Assembly: GCA_001692895.1 (NCBI GenBank)
Contig: KV748243.1
Coordinates: forward strand, 751,248 to 815,247
Reading direction: 5' to 3'
Length of the DNA: 64,000 bases
Source of the DNA: Cenococcum geophilum 1.58
Lineage: Eukaryota > Ascomycota > Dothideomycetes > Gloniales > Gloniaceae
The notes under the pieces are model-generated. The model saw only the letters and a list, made by a program, of their open reading frames with translations, had not been told where the DNA came from and made no database searches. Of the stretch, positions 36,600 to 48,706 are shown one piece after another. Position 1 is the first letter of the stretch. Every line of letters begins with the position of its first letter. Position numbers and translations under genes: made by a program.

Positions 36600-38825
36600 T
36601 TTTATTTTTTATTATTTTATATCTATTGTATTATACTATATATAATACTGCGTATGCAGCCTTAGGCTATGGCGCTATAGTTCTATATACATAAATCCTT
36701 TCTAGGCAGCTTAATATATACTAGTAGTTATATCCTAGTAGTTTATAAACCCCTAAACTAGAAGTTTATAGTTCCTTAGTAATATACTAAGTTACTACAA
36801 CTACTAGTGAATGAGAAAACGGTAGGAAAAACTATAAGAAATCCTAACACCTGTCCCTATCCTTTTGCAATTTATTTCTGTCCCTTTACTCTCTAATATT
36901 ATTTTAAGAGCCTAATAGGAGTTACCCCCTTCTAGAATCCTATCTGTTTTATTATTCTATAGAACCTTCTTCGCTAGTACTATATACTAGTTTAGCTGCT
37001 TTAAGAGTCTCGCAGTCTTTACTATTAGCAAAGTGTTTCTCCTTACAATTAATATAAGGGGGGGTGGTGTGCTTGTAAGGCTTGCCCATTACTATATAAG
37101 TAGGACAGTAGTGGTCTTTAGATAAATGTGCAGCCGCACAGAATCTATAGGCCCTATTAGAGCACCTGTCTCCTATATGGCCAAATTTTTGGCAGCTAGT
37201 GCACTGCGTAGTAGGAGAGACTTTGAGGTATTTTACTACCTTAGTAGCTGTACCTGTAATTGAGATCTCTTTTTTTTTAAGGATTTCTTATCTTTTTTCC
37301 TTATTTTTTATAGTAAAGACTATAGAGCCAAATCTGGTTTATAGATTGTGTCTTTTTACGCTAAATAAGATCCATTTAGGTAGTCCTTATATCCCTATAG
37401 GATTAAAGGTCTTAATTTCTTCTTTTAGGAGCATAGAGCCTCCCTTTTTTAGAAAAGGTAGGGTGGGAACCCTATGGGCTATAATTTAAACCTAGGGTTC
37501 TAGTTTTTATTCTCTTTAAAAAGTAAAGCAGTTATACTAGATATCCTTATATTTAACTAGGAAATCCGCATTATACTCTTCTATAGTTATAAGGAGAATA
37601 TTTTATTTTCCTTTAGTTCTAGCTATAGACGCTAGTACTAGCTTTTTTACTTGCAGTTTTAATATAAATAGTTATTTCGTATAGAGAAGGTATCTAAAGA
37701 TTAGTCCTTTTCGTCTGTAATTAGGACTAGCTTCCTTTCTTATAGCTGCTTTTTTTTACTCCTAGTAGAAGTAGAACTCCTACTAGAAGGAAAGGGGGTA
37801 GGAGGTGGTAGTAGGGAGGGTATAGAGGATAAAGAAGGGAGGTCCTTCTTTAGCCTCTCTGCGTAAGTTTCTTTAGTAGAGGCTACCTCCTTACGGAGAG
37901 CTCTTACTTCTTCTACTAGTCCTTTTAGGACATCGTTTGCCTTTTTTCTTTTCTTTTTCTTGTGTAAAGGGATTTTCTCCTAATAGGATACTTTGTGTAT
38001 AGTACACTAGCTATTTAACTTATTCTTTTATTTCTTCTCTTTCTTCTTCTTCTTCTTCTAGCCCTATATAGGCCTGAGTTAGGCCATTTAGAGCAAATCT
38101 TAGATGTTGTTCTGGAGAAAAGGAATAGGAAGGCATATTAGCCGTACTATCCGTAGTAGTTATTGGTTTTATTGTCTTTTTTATAGGTTTTTGGTTTTCT
38201 TTTTCAGGAGAAGACTAAGGATGTCCTCTTTTTTCTCCTGTCCTAAATAGGCTAGGAGAACGAGAAGGGAAAAAAGTGAATATAGGCTTATTATCACTTA
38301 TTTCTATAAGAGGTTGTTTTTAGGGCCTATTAGGTACAGATAAGAGTTCGTTATCACTTGTCTCTGTAGTGTATTCGCCTCTAGGAGGCTTTTTAGGCTT
38401 TTTAGGCTTAGTAGCCTAAGTATTCTTTGGCATTTTGTAGCTAGTAGCTTATAGGGGGGCTTCTTAAAAAAGCCTTAATTGTTTTTACTACCCTTACACC
38501 TTTTCTCCTTACTAATCCTACTAGAAGATTTCTGGGGAGATTAGGGTAAAAGGTAGTAGAAAACTAGCCCCTATTTAGTGTTTGTTTAAGTATTCGGTTT
38601 TAGTATTCCTGTCTATACCTCGCTTATAAGCTAGAACCACCCCTAAGAAGAATTTTCTATTGGGGAAAAGGGCGTAAAACGACAAATAAATCCACCTCTA
38701 ACTCGCTAGGCAGTAGGAGTTAGGTCTTTAAAGTTGGAAAATCGATTGTTTTTGATGGAGAGATGGGTATGCGTAAGTTTTAAAGTGTGGCGCTACCCTT
38801 TAATAAGGTCGTATATATGTTGTCA
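36600..38825 (-). mobile_element. LINE derivative carrying only ORF1 (copy 1)
   Basis: The 3' end, on the left, is T-rich on the plus strand, i.e. an A-rich tail in sense. The imperfect target duplication is TTTTTTACACATGTTCTAT against TTTTTACGTGTTTTAT. The body corresponds end to end with 48707-50834. Only a gag-like ORF1 lies between the 5' UTR (right) and the tail (left); no endonuclease or RT is present. It interrupts the helicase between Walker A and the next motif. Confidence 0.8.
36930..38435 (-). pseudogene. Gag-like ORF1 with CCHC zinc knuckles (copy 1)
   Basis: The minus-strand frame starts near 38433 (MPKNT) and contains acidic and Lys-rich low-complexity segments (EEEEEE near 38050; KEKKKAND near 37950). 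A coiled-coil-like stretch (LVEEVRALRKEVASTKETY) follows. It ends with Cys/His-rich motifs that in copy 2 read CQKFGHIGDRC and CAAAHLSKDHCC. Such ORF1 proteins coat LINE RNA. Stops and probably small indels break it. Confidence 0.7.
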
Positions 38826-41340
38826 TTTTTTACGTGTTTTATCCTTATAGGGAAGATTACTATCTAGATAATCCTATTAAATAAACTAGGCGATAAGTAG
38901 CTAGATAATATTAAGAAGATAAATAGCTCTTATCTAGTTCTTATTAACGCTAAAATAAAAAGTTAGGAGAAGTCTCTAATTATAAAGATCCGAGAGGAGG
39001 CGTATATGTATATACTTCTTAGACCTAAGTAGGTATTAATAAAGTTATTCTAGGATGCCTTAAAGGAGCTAGAGTTACAGTCTTAGATTAGGCTAGTTAT
39101 AATTAATAAATATTATCTTATAAAGGAATAGGAAGGCTTTTAACCGGCCTACTTAATACTAAGTAAGCTACGGATAATCCTCTACCTAAGTATAGTTTAG
39201 TTTACCTATTTTTTAACCCTTAATAAGAAGGTAGAGAAACTGGTTCTATTACACGCTAGGTTCTAAGCAGTTAGCTATTATTTATACTAGACTAAAGTTA
39301 TAAGAACATCTATTAATTATCTAGATATGTATATATATATACAACTAACTCCTAAAGAAAAGGTAGACTTATTAAAAAACCTATATTTTCTATTAGATAA
39401 CTATATAAACGGTAATAGAGTATTTATACCTAAATAGATACCAAAGACAATAGTCTTTATTAATAGTTAAATATCTGTTTAGTAGGTAGTAGAGTACCTC
39501 TAAAATATAATACTTTAAAAGTTTAAGGCGTATATAAAGGGGACAAACAACAATAATAAGGCCTTTTATATTAGTAGCGTAATTTAGGAGTTTACCGCTA
39601 CTATATAAGAGTATAATCGTAACTAGCGGTATACAGAGTTTAAGAAGCCCTTTTTTATTATCTAAATTATAATAGCTATAACCTTATTTAGCATAGGCGT
39701 AAATATTACAGATATTAAGCGTATAATTATTTAGAGGTTTCTAATTATAAATAGCCTAGGTAATATATAGCAGTAAATTAGTTAAGGCGGATAAGGGAAG
39801 AATCGCACTAGTATAGGTTATATCTTCCTACTGTACTAGGCATTTAATATAAAGGGGATAGATAAGCTAGGATAGAAACTACTACTACCATATATAGAGC
39901 CGCTAACTTAGGCGCCTTAAAGAGGACGTAATAGCTTACCTACTAGATATAGACGGAGTAAGCTTATCTAGAGTACTATACCTAGCAATATTAGCGATAT
40001 AAAGAGTATTACCTTAAAGAAATTAGCCGTAAGTTACAATTCTATACCTATAGCTAATAGTAACATTCTATTTTAGATAAAGGCTTAGCTAGTTATAAGA
40101 AGCCATTAGCTAAATAGGAGGACATAGTAAACGGTAAATATTATTAAAAGGCCTTTCATACCTTTCTAGGAGAGAATAGGTTACTACCAGCAGTTTTAAA
40201 CTATATTATTCGCGCACTAGCTAATTAGTGCTATAATTAATATAACCCTTTACTATTTCCTAAGTTTATATTAGCTCCTAAAGCACTAGTACTACTTTAT
40301 TAGCTAAGGGCTAGCATCCAGCCTAATATTGTATTAGAGTTTATTAATAATTAGGCTATTAAGTAGGTAGAGTTAATATATACTAGCAAATATTAACGCT
40401 TCCCTATACTATTATCTGCATTTATAGAAGAGAAATATCGCTAGCAGCTTACGTGTCTATATAATAGGAAAACGCCTAATACCTTTTAGGAGATACTTAT
40501 AATAAATTCCCTAGAAAGTATAGCTCCTCTACTTATTTTATAGCGATATCGTAATACCTATAGCGATTAGTTAATTAAGTAACTAAAAAAGTATAGTTAA
40601 GGTAGTTAGAAGTACCTATAAGAATAGTCTAGCGTAAAGATGGGTAAAAGATACTTGGGGTTAGGCCTTAGTGGTACGCGAGTTGCTAGAGTAGCTATCT
40701 ACACTAGCGGAGTATACTGCGCACGTTTAGTAATAGGATAATAGCTTTACCGTCTGGGTTACTATATAGAAGACAGTATGGAGCGTAATAGACTTACCAG
40801 CTTCGCTACTTAGAAGTTAAGTTATTAGTAAAATTAGCGTACCAAGCTCTCTACTTAGTACTCTACTTCTAGCTATACTAGAGGGTATTAAACGCGTGGC
40901 GTAGGTACTTAAGGATATTTAGAGACTAATCTCTACGCCTATAATATATAGTACGTCCACTATAGGCTTTTAGGATATCGCTACTCTTAACGCTTAGAAT
41001 ACTACAGGTCTTAACTCCTAGGATATAGCCGGTCTTAATTCTTAAGTTATCGCTATTCTTAATTCTTAGCCTACTATTCTAGCTATATCCCGGTTATAGG
41101 TAGTCTTAACGCCTAGCTAGAAAAGATAAGCTAGTAACTAAAGGGACTTGCCTACTAAATATTAGATAGTTATATAGAAGAGGGATATAAATATAGATAT
41201 AGTACTTATATTTACTCTAAAAACTAGACCTAGGCGTATTAGAAAAGTAATATTAAAAGGTAAAGAGAATTTCCTTACAGAATTATAGATAGAGATGGCT
41301 TAGGGTATTATATAATAGCGCGTTCTAATTAGTCCAAGAG
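38826..41340 (+). pseudogene. RecQ-like helicase (telomere-linked type), main part
   Basis: The frame resumes with FFT..ILIGKITIQIILLNKLGD. Walker B (DEAH/DECH) appears as NKYY at about 39103-39114; all four residues fit RIP (D>N, E>K, C>Y, H>Y). Motif III is YFLTL near 39200. Further on are KTIVFINS (about 39445), IQIIIAITLFSIGVN (about 39660), IQRFLIINSLGNI..QQISQGGQGK (about 39740-39795, motif VI) and YIFLLY (about 39822). The tail to about 41340 has no recognised domain. The arrangement matches fungal RecQ helicases often found near telomeres. It is flanked by inverted motif arrays. The pattern, not one residue, supports the call. Confidence 0.8.
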
Positions 41341-41510
41341 TTAGTAGGAGTTAGTAGGAGCTAGCGGAAGTTAGTAGGAGTTTATATAGTAGATTTTATA
41401 TAGAATCTTACCTATTAACCCACAACCTCTACTTAAAATATTATAACGTATTTTAATTAGCCTAAGAGTTTATAAAGGTCTTCTAATTAGTCCAGGGGTT
41501 TATAGAAGTT
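41316..41510 (+). repeat. Right array of TAATTAGYCYAAGAGTT motifs (inverted relative to the left array)
   Basis: Copies near 41320 (GCGCGTTCTAATTAGTCCAAGAGTTAG), 41455 and 41488, with AGTTAGTAGGAG sub-repeats between. They are reverse complements of the left-array motif, so the helicase remnant is bracketed by inverted arrays. Confidence 0.6.
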
Positions 41511-41830
41511 TTTAGAAGTTTTGCGCTAGTGACTTAATTAATAATATAAGGTAAATAAGTGTTAGATTATAGTAAATATCTATAAAGGTAAAGTAGATAA
41601 GCTAGTACTTATAGTTATCTACGCCCCTAATTTCTCTCTACAACACTAATACTAATAATTTTTTTTATAGCCTAGGTGCTTTCGTACCTAGTAAACTTCC
41701 TAACCAATAAGGAGGCCATTCTCGCCACCGCCTCTACTCTCCATCTTAGAGCCCTATATTTAGGTTACATCCGGCATCCTCTATAAGTATTTTTCTATAC
41801 TAAGTAGTTAACTAAAGCTTTAGTAAATTA
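41511..41830. other. No recognised gene
   Basis: AT-rich sequence; the only landmark is TAGCCTAGGTGCTTTCGTACCTAG near 41661-41685, a small hairpin. It ends at the TA target of the next element. Confidence 0.5.
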
Positions 41831-42300
41831 CAGTCCCTCGTCAAAAGTCTCCGTGTGAGCGCCTTTTTTAGACAACCCACCTTGCTAAATTACTATATAA
41901 TAACCACATAATTAATTCTAAAGCTATAAAAAATATTTTAAGTTTATATTATATATANAATCTAGCTATTATACCCTTTTTTAAAATTTAAAACCTATAA
42001 CTCCTTTAGAAATCCTATTAATTCTTTACTAAAATCTATAATCTATAATCTATATTTTCTACTACTAAATATTAAAATTATTTTTTAAAAATTTAATATA
42101 TTACAGATATTCACTTTTACTATGACTTTTTTTATTTAAATTTTTATTTTAAAAGTATGAAAGTTTATTATAACCCTTTAAACCCTTAATTTTTCAAATT
42201 TGTATAGGAAATTGCATTTTTTTTACTCTTTTTTAAGTCTATAACCTTATAACAATTTTTTATACTTTTTAAATAAAAATTAAAGTAGAGAGAGTTTTAG

Positions 42301-42471
42301 TGTCGGTATAACTCTCTTTATTAACATGCACGAATATCACTTATAGTGGTACGTATGCGGTGTTAAAGTTAGTAGTTAATTGTTGTCTAGAAGAAAGGGG
42401 TTGCTCCAAGGTTAGACAGTTAGTCTCGCTTCGTAGTCCCGTGACTATATTACGTAATTAATGTTCCGACA
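42301..42471 (-). repeat. Copia 3' LTR (left)
   Basis: 171 bp, nearly identical to 56789-56959; differences are C/T or G/A. Confidence 0.93.
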
Positions 42472-42539
42472 CTAGAGCAACTCTAAAAAGAAGGCTAATC
42501 TATACTCCAAAGTTAAGTCTTCTAGACTACTCGTAACGT

Positions 42540-42690
42540 ATACGCAATAGTAACTTTCTACCAAATTCTACCATATTACCAAATTCTGCCAAATTCTGCT
42601 ATATTACCGAATTCTGCCAAATTCTGCCATAATACCGAATTCTGCCAAATTCTGCCATATTACCGAATTCTGCCAAATTCTACCAAACCT
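42540..42690. repeat. 28-30 bp tandem repeat in copia 3' region
   Basis: Four to five units of ATTACCGAATTCTGCC / AAATTCTGCCAT. It lies between the end of the polyprotein and the left LTR. Confidence 0.9.
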
Positions 42691-42749
42691 ATTGGCTCGC
42701 TTAGTACTAGCGCCAACGCTAAACCAAAGTCAAATCCGTTCGCTTAACC

Positions 42750-43900
42750 CACCCTACAGCCTATAATTTGACTCAATTTGTGTTAATAAGCTATAATAGT
42801 GCCGTATAGGGCTTACCCTTTATTATAGCGTCCGTAGGGTTAGTATCTCTATTAATCCACTTAACTTTAGTAATCTATCTTTATTTATAAGCTTAGCAAA
42901 GGCACATTATATTAATTATTAAGCATTTCTCTTACGTAGTTCCTAGTTAGACAAGACAGTTATATAAATACTTTAAATTAGTATAAAGAATAAGTGGTAA
43001 GTTGACCTATAAGACCTTATTTAGCGTAGATTTAATTGCAGCGCCTATATTAAAACTATGCGCTATGCCGTATAACTTTAAGGCTAATACACTCCTAGTA
43101 ACTCTTTTGCACTTAATTAAGGACTAGTAGACGATATTTGCCTTATTTAAGGCGTCTGCTAGTATAAATATATAGCCAATTTATAAAGATAAGTCCTTAT
43201 TATTAGCGAAGGAAGCGTTTATAAATACTAAGAGTTATAAGGTGTTAACGTCTAGCTTAACGAACTTTAGGCCTCTATTTACGTTCTTAATCTGCCAGCT
43301 TAATCGCTTATTAAGACTCTTTATATTATCTTTAACTGGGTTAATTACCTAGGTAGTAAAGGATAGATTAAATAAGGCCTTTAGCTGATAGACTAAGGCG
43401 ATATAGGCTCCTCTAGCGCGTTAAGCGATATACTAGTCCTTTAGCGTAAGTAGGCTATACGTAACTCCTCTAGAGCTAGTGCTATTTACTAACGTAGTAT
43501 TAACTACACTAAGGTTCTTACACTGGCGCTTTTGCGTTAGCGTAATACTTCCGTCTTATATTAATTAAATAAGTCCTCTATTAAACTTAATTGGTATATT
43601 AGTAGTTAATTGCTCTCACTCCTTAGCTATAAATTTGGCCTTATATAGTTCGCTTTATTTAGCCTCTATAAAGGTATTATCTGCAAGGAATAGTATATCG
43701 TTAGTCTATAGGCCAATAATTCTAAAAGGCTTGTTACTATAAAGCAAGCAAGGGTTATACGTGGACTGGTCTATTTACAGCTAATTAATATAGTATAAAT
43801 AGTAGGTCTTAAACTAGTGGTTTTTAGCTTTAGGTACTTTATAAAGTGGCTTTATAACCTTTAAAACGGAGTCCGTATTAATTCCTAATTATTTATTTAG
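42750..43900 (-). pseudogene. Copia RT (3' part) and RNase H
   Basis: Reading right to left: NPCLLYSNKPF and NDILFLADNTFI (about 43745-43680), then RNase H with FINASFANNKDLSL (about 43215) and CKRVTRSVLALKLYG (about 43085). These are homologous in order and wording to 9110-9290 of the plus-strand copia, so the two elements belong to the same broad lineage. RIP-type stops interrupt it. It ends near 42750. Confidence 0.82.
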
Positions 43901-43905
43901 CTTAT

Positions 43906-44097
43906 TATCACGGGACAGGGCAGTGGCTATAAGACGTATGTATTCAAAGAGTCTATAAGACGTTACGCGATCAATCGTAAGGGTCGAGGGCGTAAGGAGG
44001 TAATATACCTACGCGTAGCTAACATAAGCTGTACGTGAGGTATACGTAAGAGCACGGGGCTCTCCTATAGAGGCCCCTACGGTAGGGTTCTGTAACA
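43906..44097 (-). repeat. Gypsy 3' LTR (left) with adjacent polypurine tract
   Basis: 192 bp. The sense-strand polypurine tract AGGAGGGGGGGTAG lies directly beside it (plus-strand 44098-44111), confirming orientation. Confidence 0.92.
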
Positions 44098-44399
44098 CTA
44101 CCCCCCCTCCTATAAAGGCGGAGCTCCGGCGACGCTATAGTTACTATATATATATAAAAGGGACACTTAGGGTATAGAAAAGAAGAAAGGGGGGTATTGC
44201 TAAAGGCTTAAAACAATATTATATAATAAGGCTTGGTATCTAAAAATCCGACTAATTAGATAACTTTAACCGCCGGTTAAAGTTCCTGGATATCTTAACA
44301 ATATTTCAGTTACGTAATCGCACTTTACCGCAATCTAACGGCAATCTAATAGTAATTTGCCCCTACGTAGTAATATATAACGGTTTAACTCTATAAGGG

Positions 44400-47300
44400 C
44401 TCCTATAGAGGATTAGGTATAAAATCTTTACTTAGGCCCAGTTTCTATAGGTTCGCGTAGTAAAAGTCGCTAATTAGATCCTTTACATTTTTAAAGTCTT
44501 CCTATAGTTGCCATTCTGGCTAATTTATATTAAATCCTGTGTATATAGCTCTGTAGTAGAGCTATTATCCTCTGCCTTTGCCAAAGTATTTAGAGTTAAT
44601 AATTCATTTAACGGTTTACTCCTCGTGGTTCTCGTCTTCGTTCTTGTCTTGGATTAGTACTAGTAGGGGTTTAGGCTGTATCTGCTCTAATAAGGGGTTA
44701 GGCTAGTAAAGGTATAGTAGCTATAGGTAAAATATAGGCTATATCCCGCGGGTAGTTAGGGTAGGCGGGAGCTCTAGCTTATATACGGCTCCCCTATTAA
44801 TAACTTATTTAATTAGGTAGGGGCCGAGGTTCTTATAATTAAGTGACTTTATAGGCCTCTGCGTAGAGATATTGCGTGCATCTAGCTATACCTAGTCGCC
44901 AATACGCATTTCTAGTGGTGGTGTTCTATAATAGTTAGCGAAGTAGGCCTACTTTACTTAAGCCCAGGCCATTTCTCCCTTGCAGTAGTTAAGTAGATTT
45001 TTTATATGGTCTGTATACTAATTAGCAAGTAGCATCTTAAGGCGTTTTCTATATAGCAGTTTCTTATTAATAGGTTCTGGTGGTTCTATACCGGATTAGG
45101 GGTAATATTCCTTATTTGTGAAGAATAGGGTAAGTCCTATAGTAGTTAAGACATAGTTATTCGCTGCGAATTCACCTAGTAGGAGGTAATTTACCCAGTT
45201 ATCTTAACTATAGGCGACTACCTGTCGTAGGTACGCTTTTATACTAGTATTAGCGTTTTCCAGTTACCTAGTAGTTTTATAGTGGAAGGATATAGACATC
45301 TTAACGGAGATACTAAGGCGTTGGCAGATTCGTCTCTATATATTAGAGCTAAACTATATGCCTTAGTCGGACGTAATTAAATTAGGTAACCTATATAATC
45401 GGTAAATTTCGTAAAAAAAGGCGTTAGTAATATTACTAACGGCTATGCCTTTAGTTAGGACGTAGTGGCGCTCTTTTATAAGTCGGTATATTATTATAAG
45501 GATGTTTTTATAGGTACGGCCATATCGCTTATAGGGTGGTAGGTTAATAATGAAATCTATAGCGATATCTGCCTATTGTTATATGGGTACTAGTAGAGGG
45601 TGCAGTAGTCCTTAGTACTTTGTATTAAAGGCCTTAGCGCGCTTATAACCGTAATAGGCGCCTATAAAGCGTTTGACTAAGTCTATTATTTTAGGCTAGA
45701 AGTAGTATTAGCTAAGAAGCTTATAGGTTTCTTCTTTGCCTAGGTGGCCGCTTAATCGGAGGTCGTGGGCCATTTNGATTAGTTNCCGTTATAGATTTTC
45801 TAAGTTAGGGATGAATAGACGGCCTCTATAATAGAGCCTATTCTCTTTTACTTCTAAGGCTGCTATATTAATCTGGCCTAAGCTTTGGAGTTTAGTTAGT
45901 AGCATATAGGCGCCGGCGGTCTTTGCGGCAATAAGTTAATACAGTAATAGGTTAATAGAGGTGTTATATACCGTAGTAATAAGCTTATTAATTTCGGGAG
46001 GTAATTCTAGTTCTATAGTGTGGAGCTAAGGTATAGTTAGCTCTATTGTAGGTAGCATACCTAGGGCTAAATTCCGTGCTTTTAGGATTATCTATTATTG
46101 GAACTGGTTATAGGGGTTATCTTTAAACTAAGGAAGGTCTTATAAGCGGCGTGTTAGGCTATTAGGCTTAGTACCTTATACTTTTAGCCTATATACGATT
46201 TTAAAGTTAAAACTAGAGAGGAACTTGTTCTAGCGTACTTAGCGTTAATTTAGCTATTTTATAGTTATAAAGTACTTAAGGTTACAATAATCCGTAAGGA
46301 CTTTAGTTGGCTAGTTAGGTTCTGCTAAGGAAAGTTCCGGTTGGAATTCCTTAAACGCTTATATAATCGCGAGAAGTTCCTTATTATAGATCTTGTAGTT
46401 ATATTCTTATAGTATAAGCTTAGATAAATAGAATGCGACTAGGTAGAGGAGACCGTTATTACCTATCTAGGAGAGGACGCCTGCGTTAACGTGGTCTAAG
46501 GAGTTAGTCTTAAGATAAAGTTATTATCCTGGTATAAAGTAAGCTAGGATAGATGCTTTAGTAAAAGCATCTTTAAGGTCTTGGAACGCCTTCTTATATT
46601 TAGGCGTTTAGATAAAACGTAGATATATTTTTCTTTCTTTTACGGAAAGGCCCTTTGTTTATATTATTGCTATAAATAGTGCTATAATACCCAAAAAGTT
46701 ATATATAAATTTTTAATAGAAGTTGGCGAAACTAAGGAAAGCTTATACGTCTTTAATATAATTAGGGGTTTGCTATTTAGTAATTATATATACCTTCTTA
46801 GGGTCTATACGGACACCCTTAGTAGTAATAATTAGTCTAAGGTATTTTACTTCTATAACTAAGAATTTGCACTTCTTTAAATTAATATAAAGTCCTACGT
46901 CCCTAAGGCGCTGTAAGACCTTTCAAACGTGCTTGGTATGCTTAAAAAGGTTATCGCTATAAATAAGTATATCGTCTAGGTACGCAGAGTAGAAGTCGTC
47001 AAGGTAGTCCTATAAGGCGTTATTAATATAGCTTTAGAAGCTGCCTAGGCCGTTATATACGCTAAAGGGTATAACGGTATATTTAAATTGGCTAAAGCGC
47101 GATATAAATGCGGTTTTCCATTTGTTACCTTCTCGTATTTAAAAGCGGTTAAAGGCGGTAATAATATTAAGCTTAGTATAGATTTTAGCTTAGCTAAGCC
47201 GCTTAAGAGTCTTACGTATAAGCGGTACGGGGTATTAGTTCTTAATTGTAATAGCGTTAAGTCCTCTATAGTTAACGCAGAATTAAATACCTCCTCCTGG

Positions 47301-48500
47301 CTTCTTAGTAAGGAGGATAGGGGCGGCTGCTAGGGATATACTGGGGCGAATAAACCCTTTATTAAGGTGTTCGTTAATATACTTTTTAATAACTAGAAGT
47401 TCGTTTTTTAATATTAGGTAGGGTCTCTTATAGGGTAGCGTTTTTCCTTATTTAATATTAATGGCATAGTTATTAGGTTAATATGGGGGGAGTATATCTA
47501 CGCTCTTTTATAAGCACACGTTAATAAAGTTATAGTACCTCTTAGGGAGGAGCTTACGGAGTTCCTTGTTGGTAAGTCCTTTTTTAAGCTTTATAAACTT
47601 CTTAAAGTCTAAAGGTAAAAGTCCATAGAGTTCTGCGGGGGCATCGTTTTCTAAGAGGTTAACTATATCTATCCTATTACTATAGAGGACGTAGTCCTGT
47701 TCTTTATTAAGCTTATATAGTTATAATTAGGAGGCTGCGGTAACGGTTTAGCCTTTTCTACGTGCTATACGGTAAAAGGCCGCAGCACTTATATGGTGGT
47801 AGTTGGTCGTGGGTAGGGTAATAAGGGGTTCCTTAGGTTAGTATCCTAGGGAGTAAATAGAGGCGGCTAGGCCATGTCCTAGGTAGGTCTCTCTACAGTA
47901 TTTAGAGTTAAAGGTTACTTCTCTCTTTTTCTAATTAATGGTGGGGTTGTATTATTTAAGCTAGTTTATTCTAAGGATAATAGGGTAGTTAGTAAGTGGT
48001 GTAATATAGGCCTAGAGTTCTTCCTAGTGCCCATTTATATCTAGGTAAAGTTATACCATATAGGTAATCTTCTGTGCGGTATAACTACCGTTGGCGAGTT
48101 ATAGGGCGCGGGCTTTGGTAAGGGGTAAGGTAAGTAGGTTATAAGTACGCATAAATTAGGTATCTATAAATTTATTAATAGCTCCGCAATTAATTATAGA
48201 ACGGCTTTTATATTATTTTTTGGCAGTAGTTCCTATTACGGGTAAAACTATCTATTTCCGTCTATTTATCTTTACTAAGTTATCTATTAAGCAGGCTAAT
48301 ATATAGATCCCCTTATTGTTAGGGCGTCCCAACCTGCGACTTAGGGCTAGGACTTAGCATTTTCTGTTTCCGTATCCGACTCTACCGCTATTACTACGTC
48401 TTTATCTTATACGGTAGTGGTATATAGCGATGTATTTAGTGTTTAAGGTACTAGGTTAGGTATTAGGCGGCAGCTGCTAAACCTAGCCATTAGGTAGTTT
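44400..48500 (-). pseudogene. Gypsy pol: protease region, RT, RNase H, integrase, chromo-like tail
   Basis: Right to left: RT with YLDDILIYSD at about 46985-46957, both catalytic Asp kept; RNase H about 46560-46240; integrase about 45790-45000, with AHDLRLSGHLGKEET near 45775-45730 and DIAIDFIINLPPYKR near 45570-45530. The tail (about 44640-44450) has YFGKGRG and a Trp-Glu/Trp motif like a divergent chromodomain. Stops are many, but the RT core is better preserved than in the 955-34558 locus. A plus-strand frame at 47088-47333 is a shadow. Confidence 0.88.
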
Positions 48501-48706
48501 GGGCTATAGCTGTAATAGCCTTCTTAATAACATCTATAGCAACGCTTTAGCTTCTAGAGTAGCTCGCGTTTTCCGTCTAGTAGCTTCTGCGGGAAGGTTA
48601 GTATAGAAAGGTCGATATTAGAACTAGTAGTGTTGCTTAGGGTAGTAGGCGTTAGTGGTTTAGTAGGTCCGGAGGGCTTTTATAGGGAGGTCTTTAGGCG
48701 GGGGGT
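48500..48706 (-). pseudogene. Gypsy gag zinc-knuckle region
   Basis: The minus strand reads KRCYRCY..EGYYSY near 48560-48520, a CCHC-like knuckle with His and Cys changed to Tyr. The right edge is the target of the ORF1-only LINE derivative (AGGTCTTTAGGCGGGG, 48689-48704). Confidence 0.6.

Noticed and set aside
37199..37489. Plus-strand 96-codon frame
   Set aside because: Antisense of the gag-like ORF1 on the minus strand, whose zinc-knuckle pattern is repeated in the second copy.
47088..47333. Plus-strand 81-codon frame
   Set aside because: Antisense of the RT region of the minus-strand gypsy, which shows YLDDILIYSD beside it.
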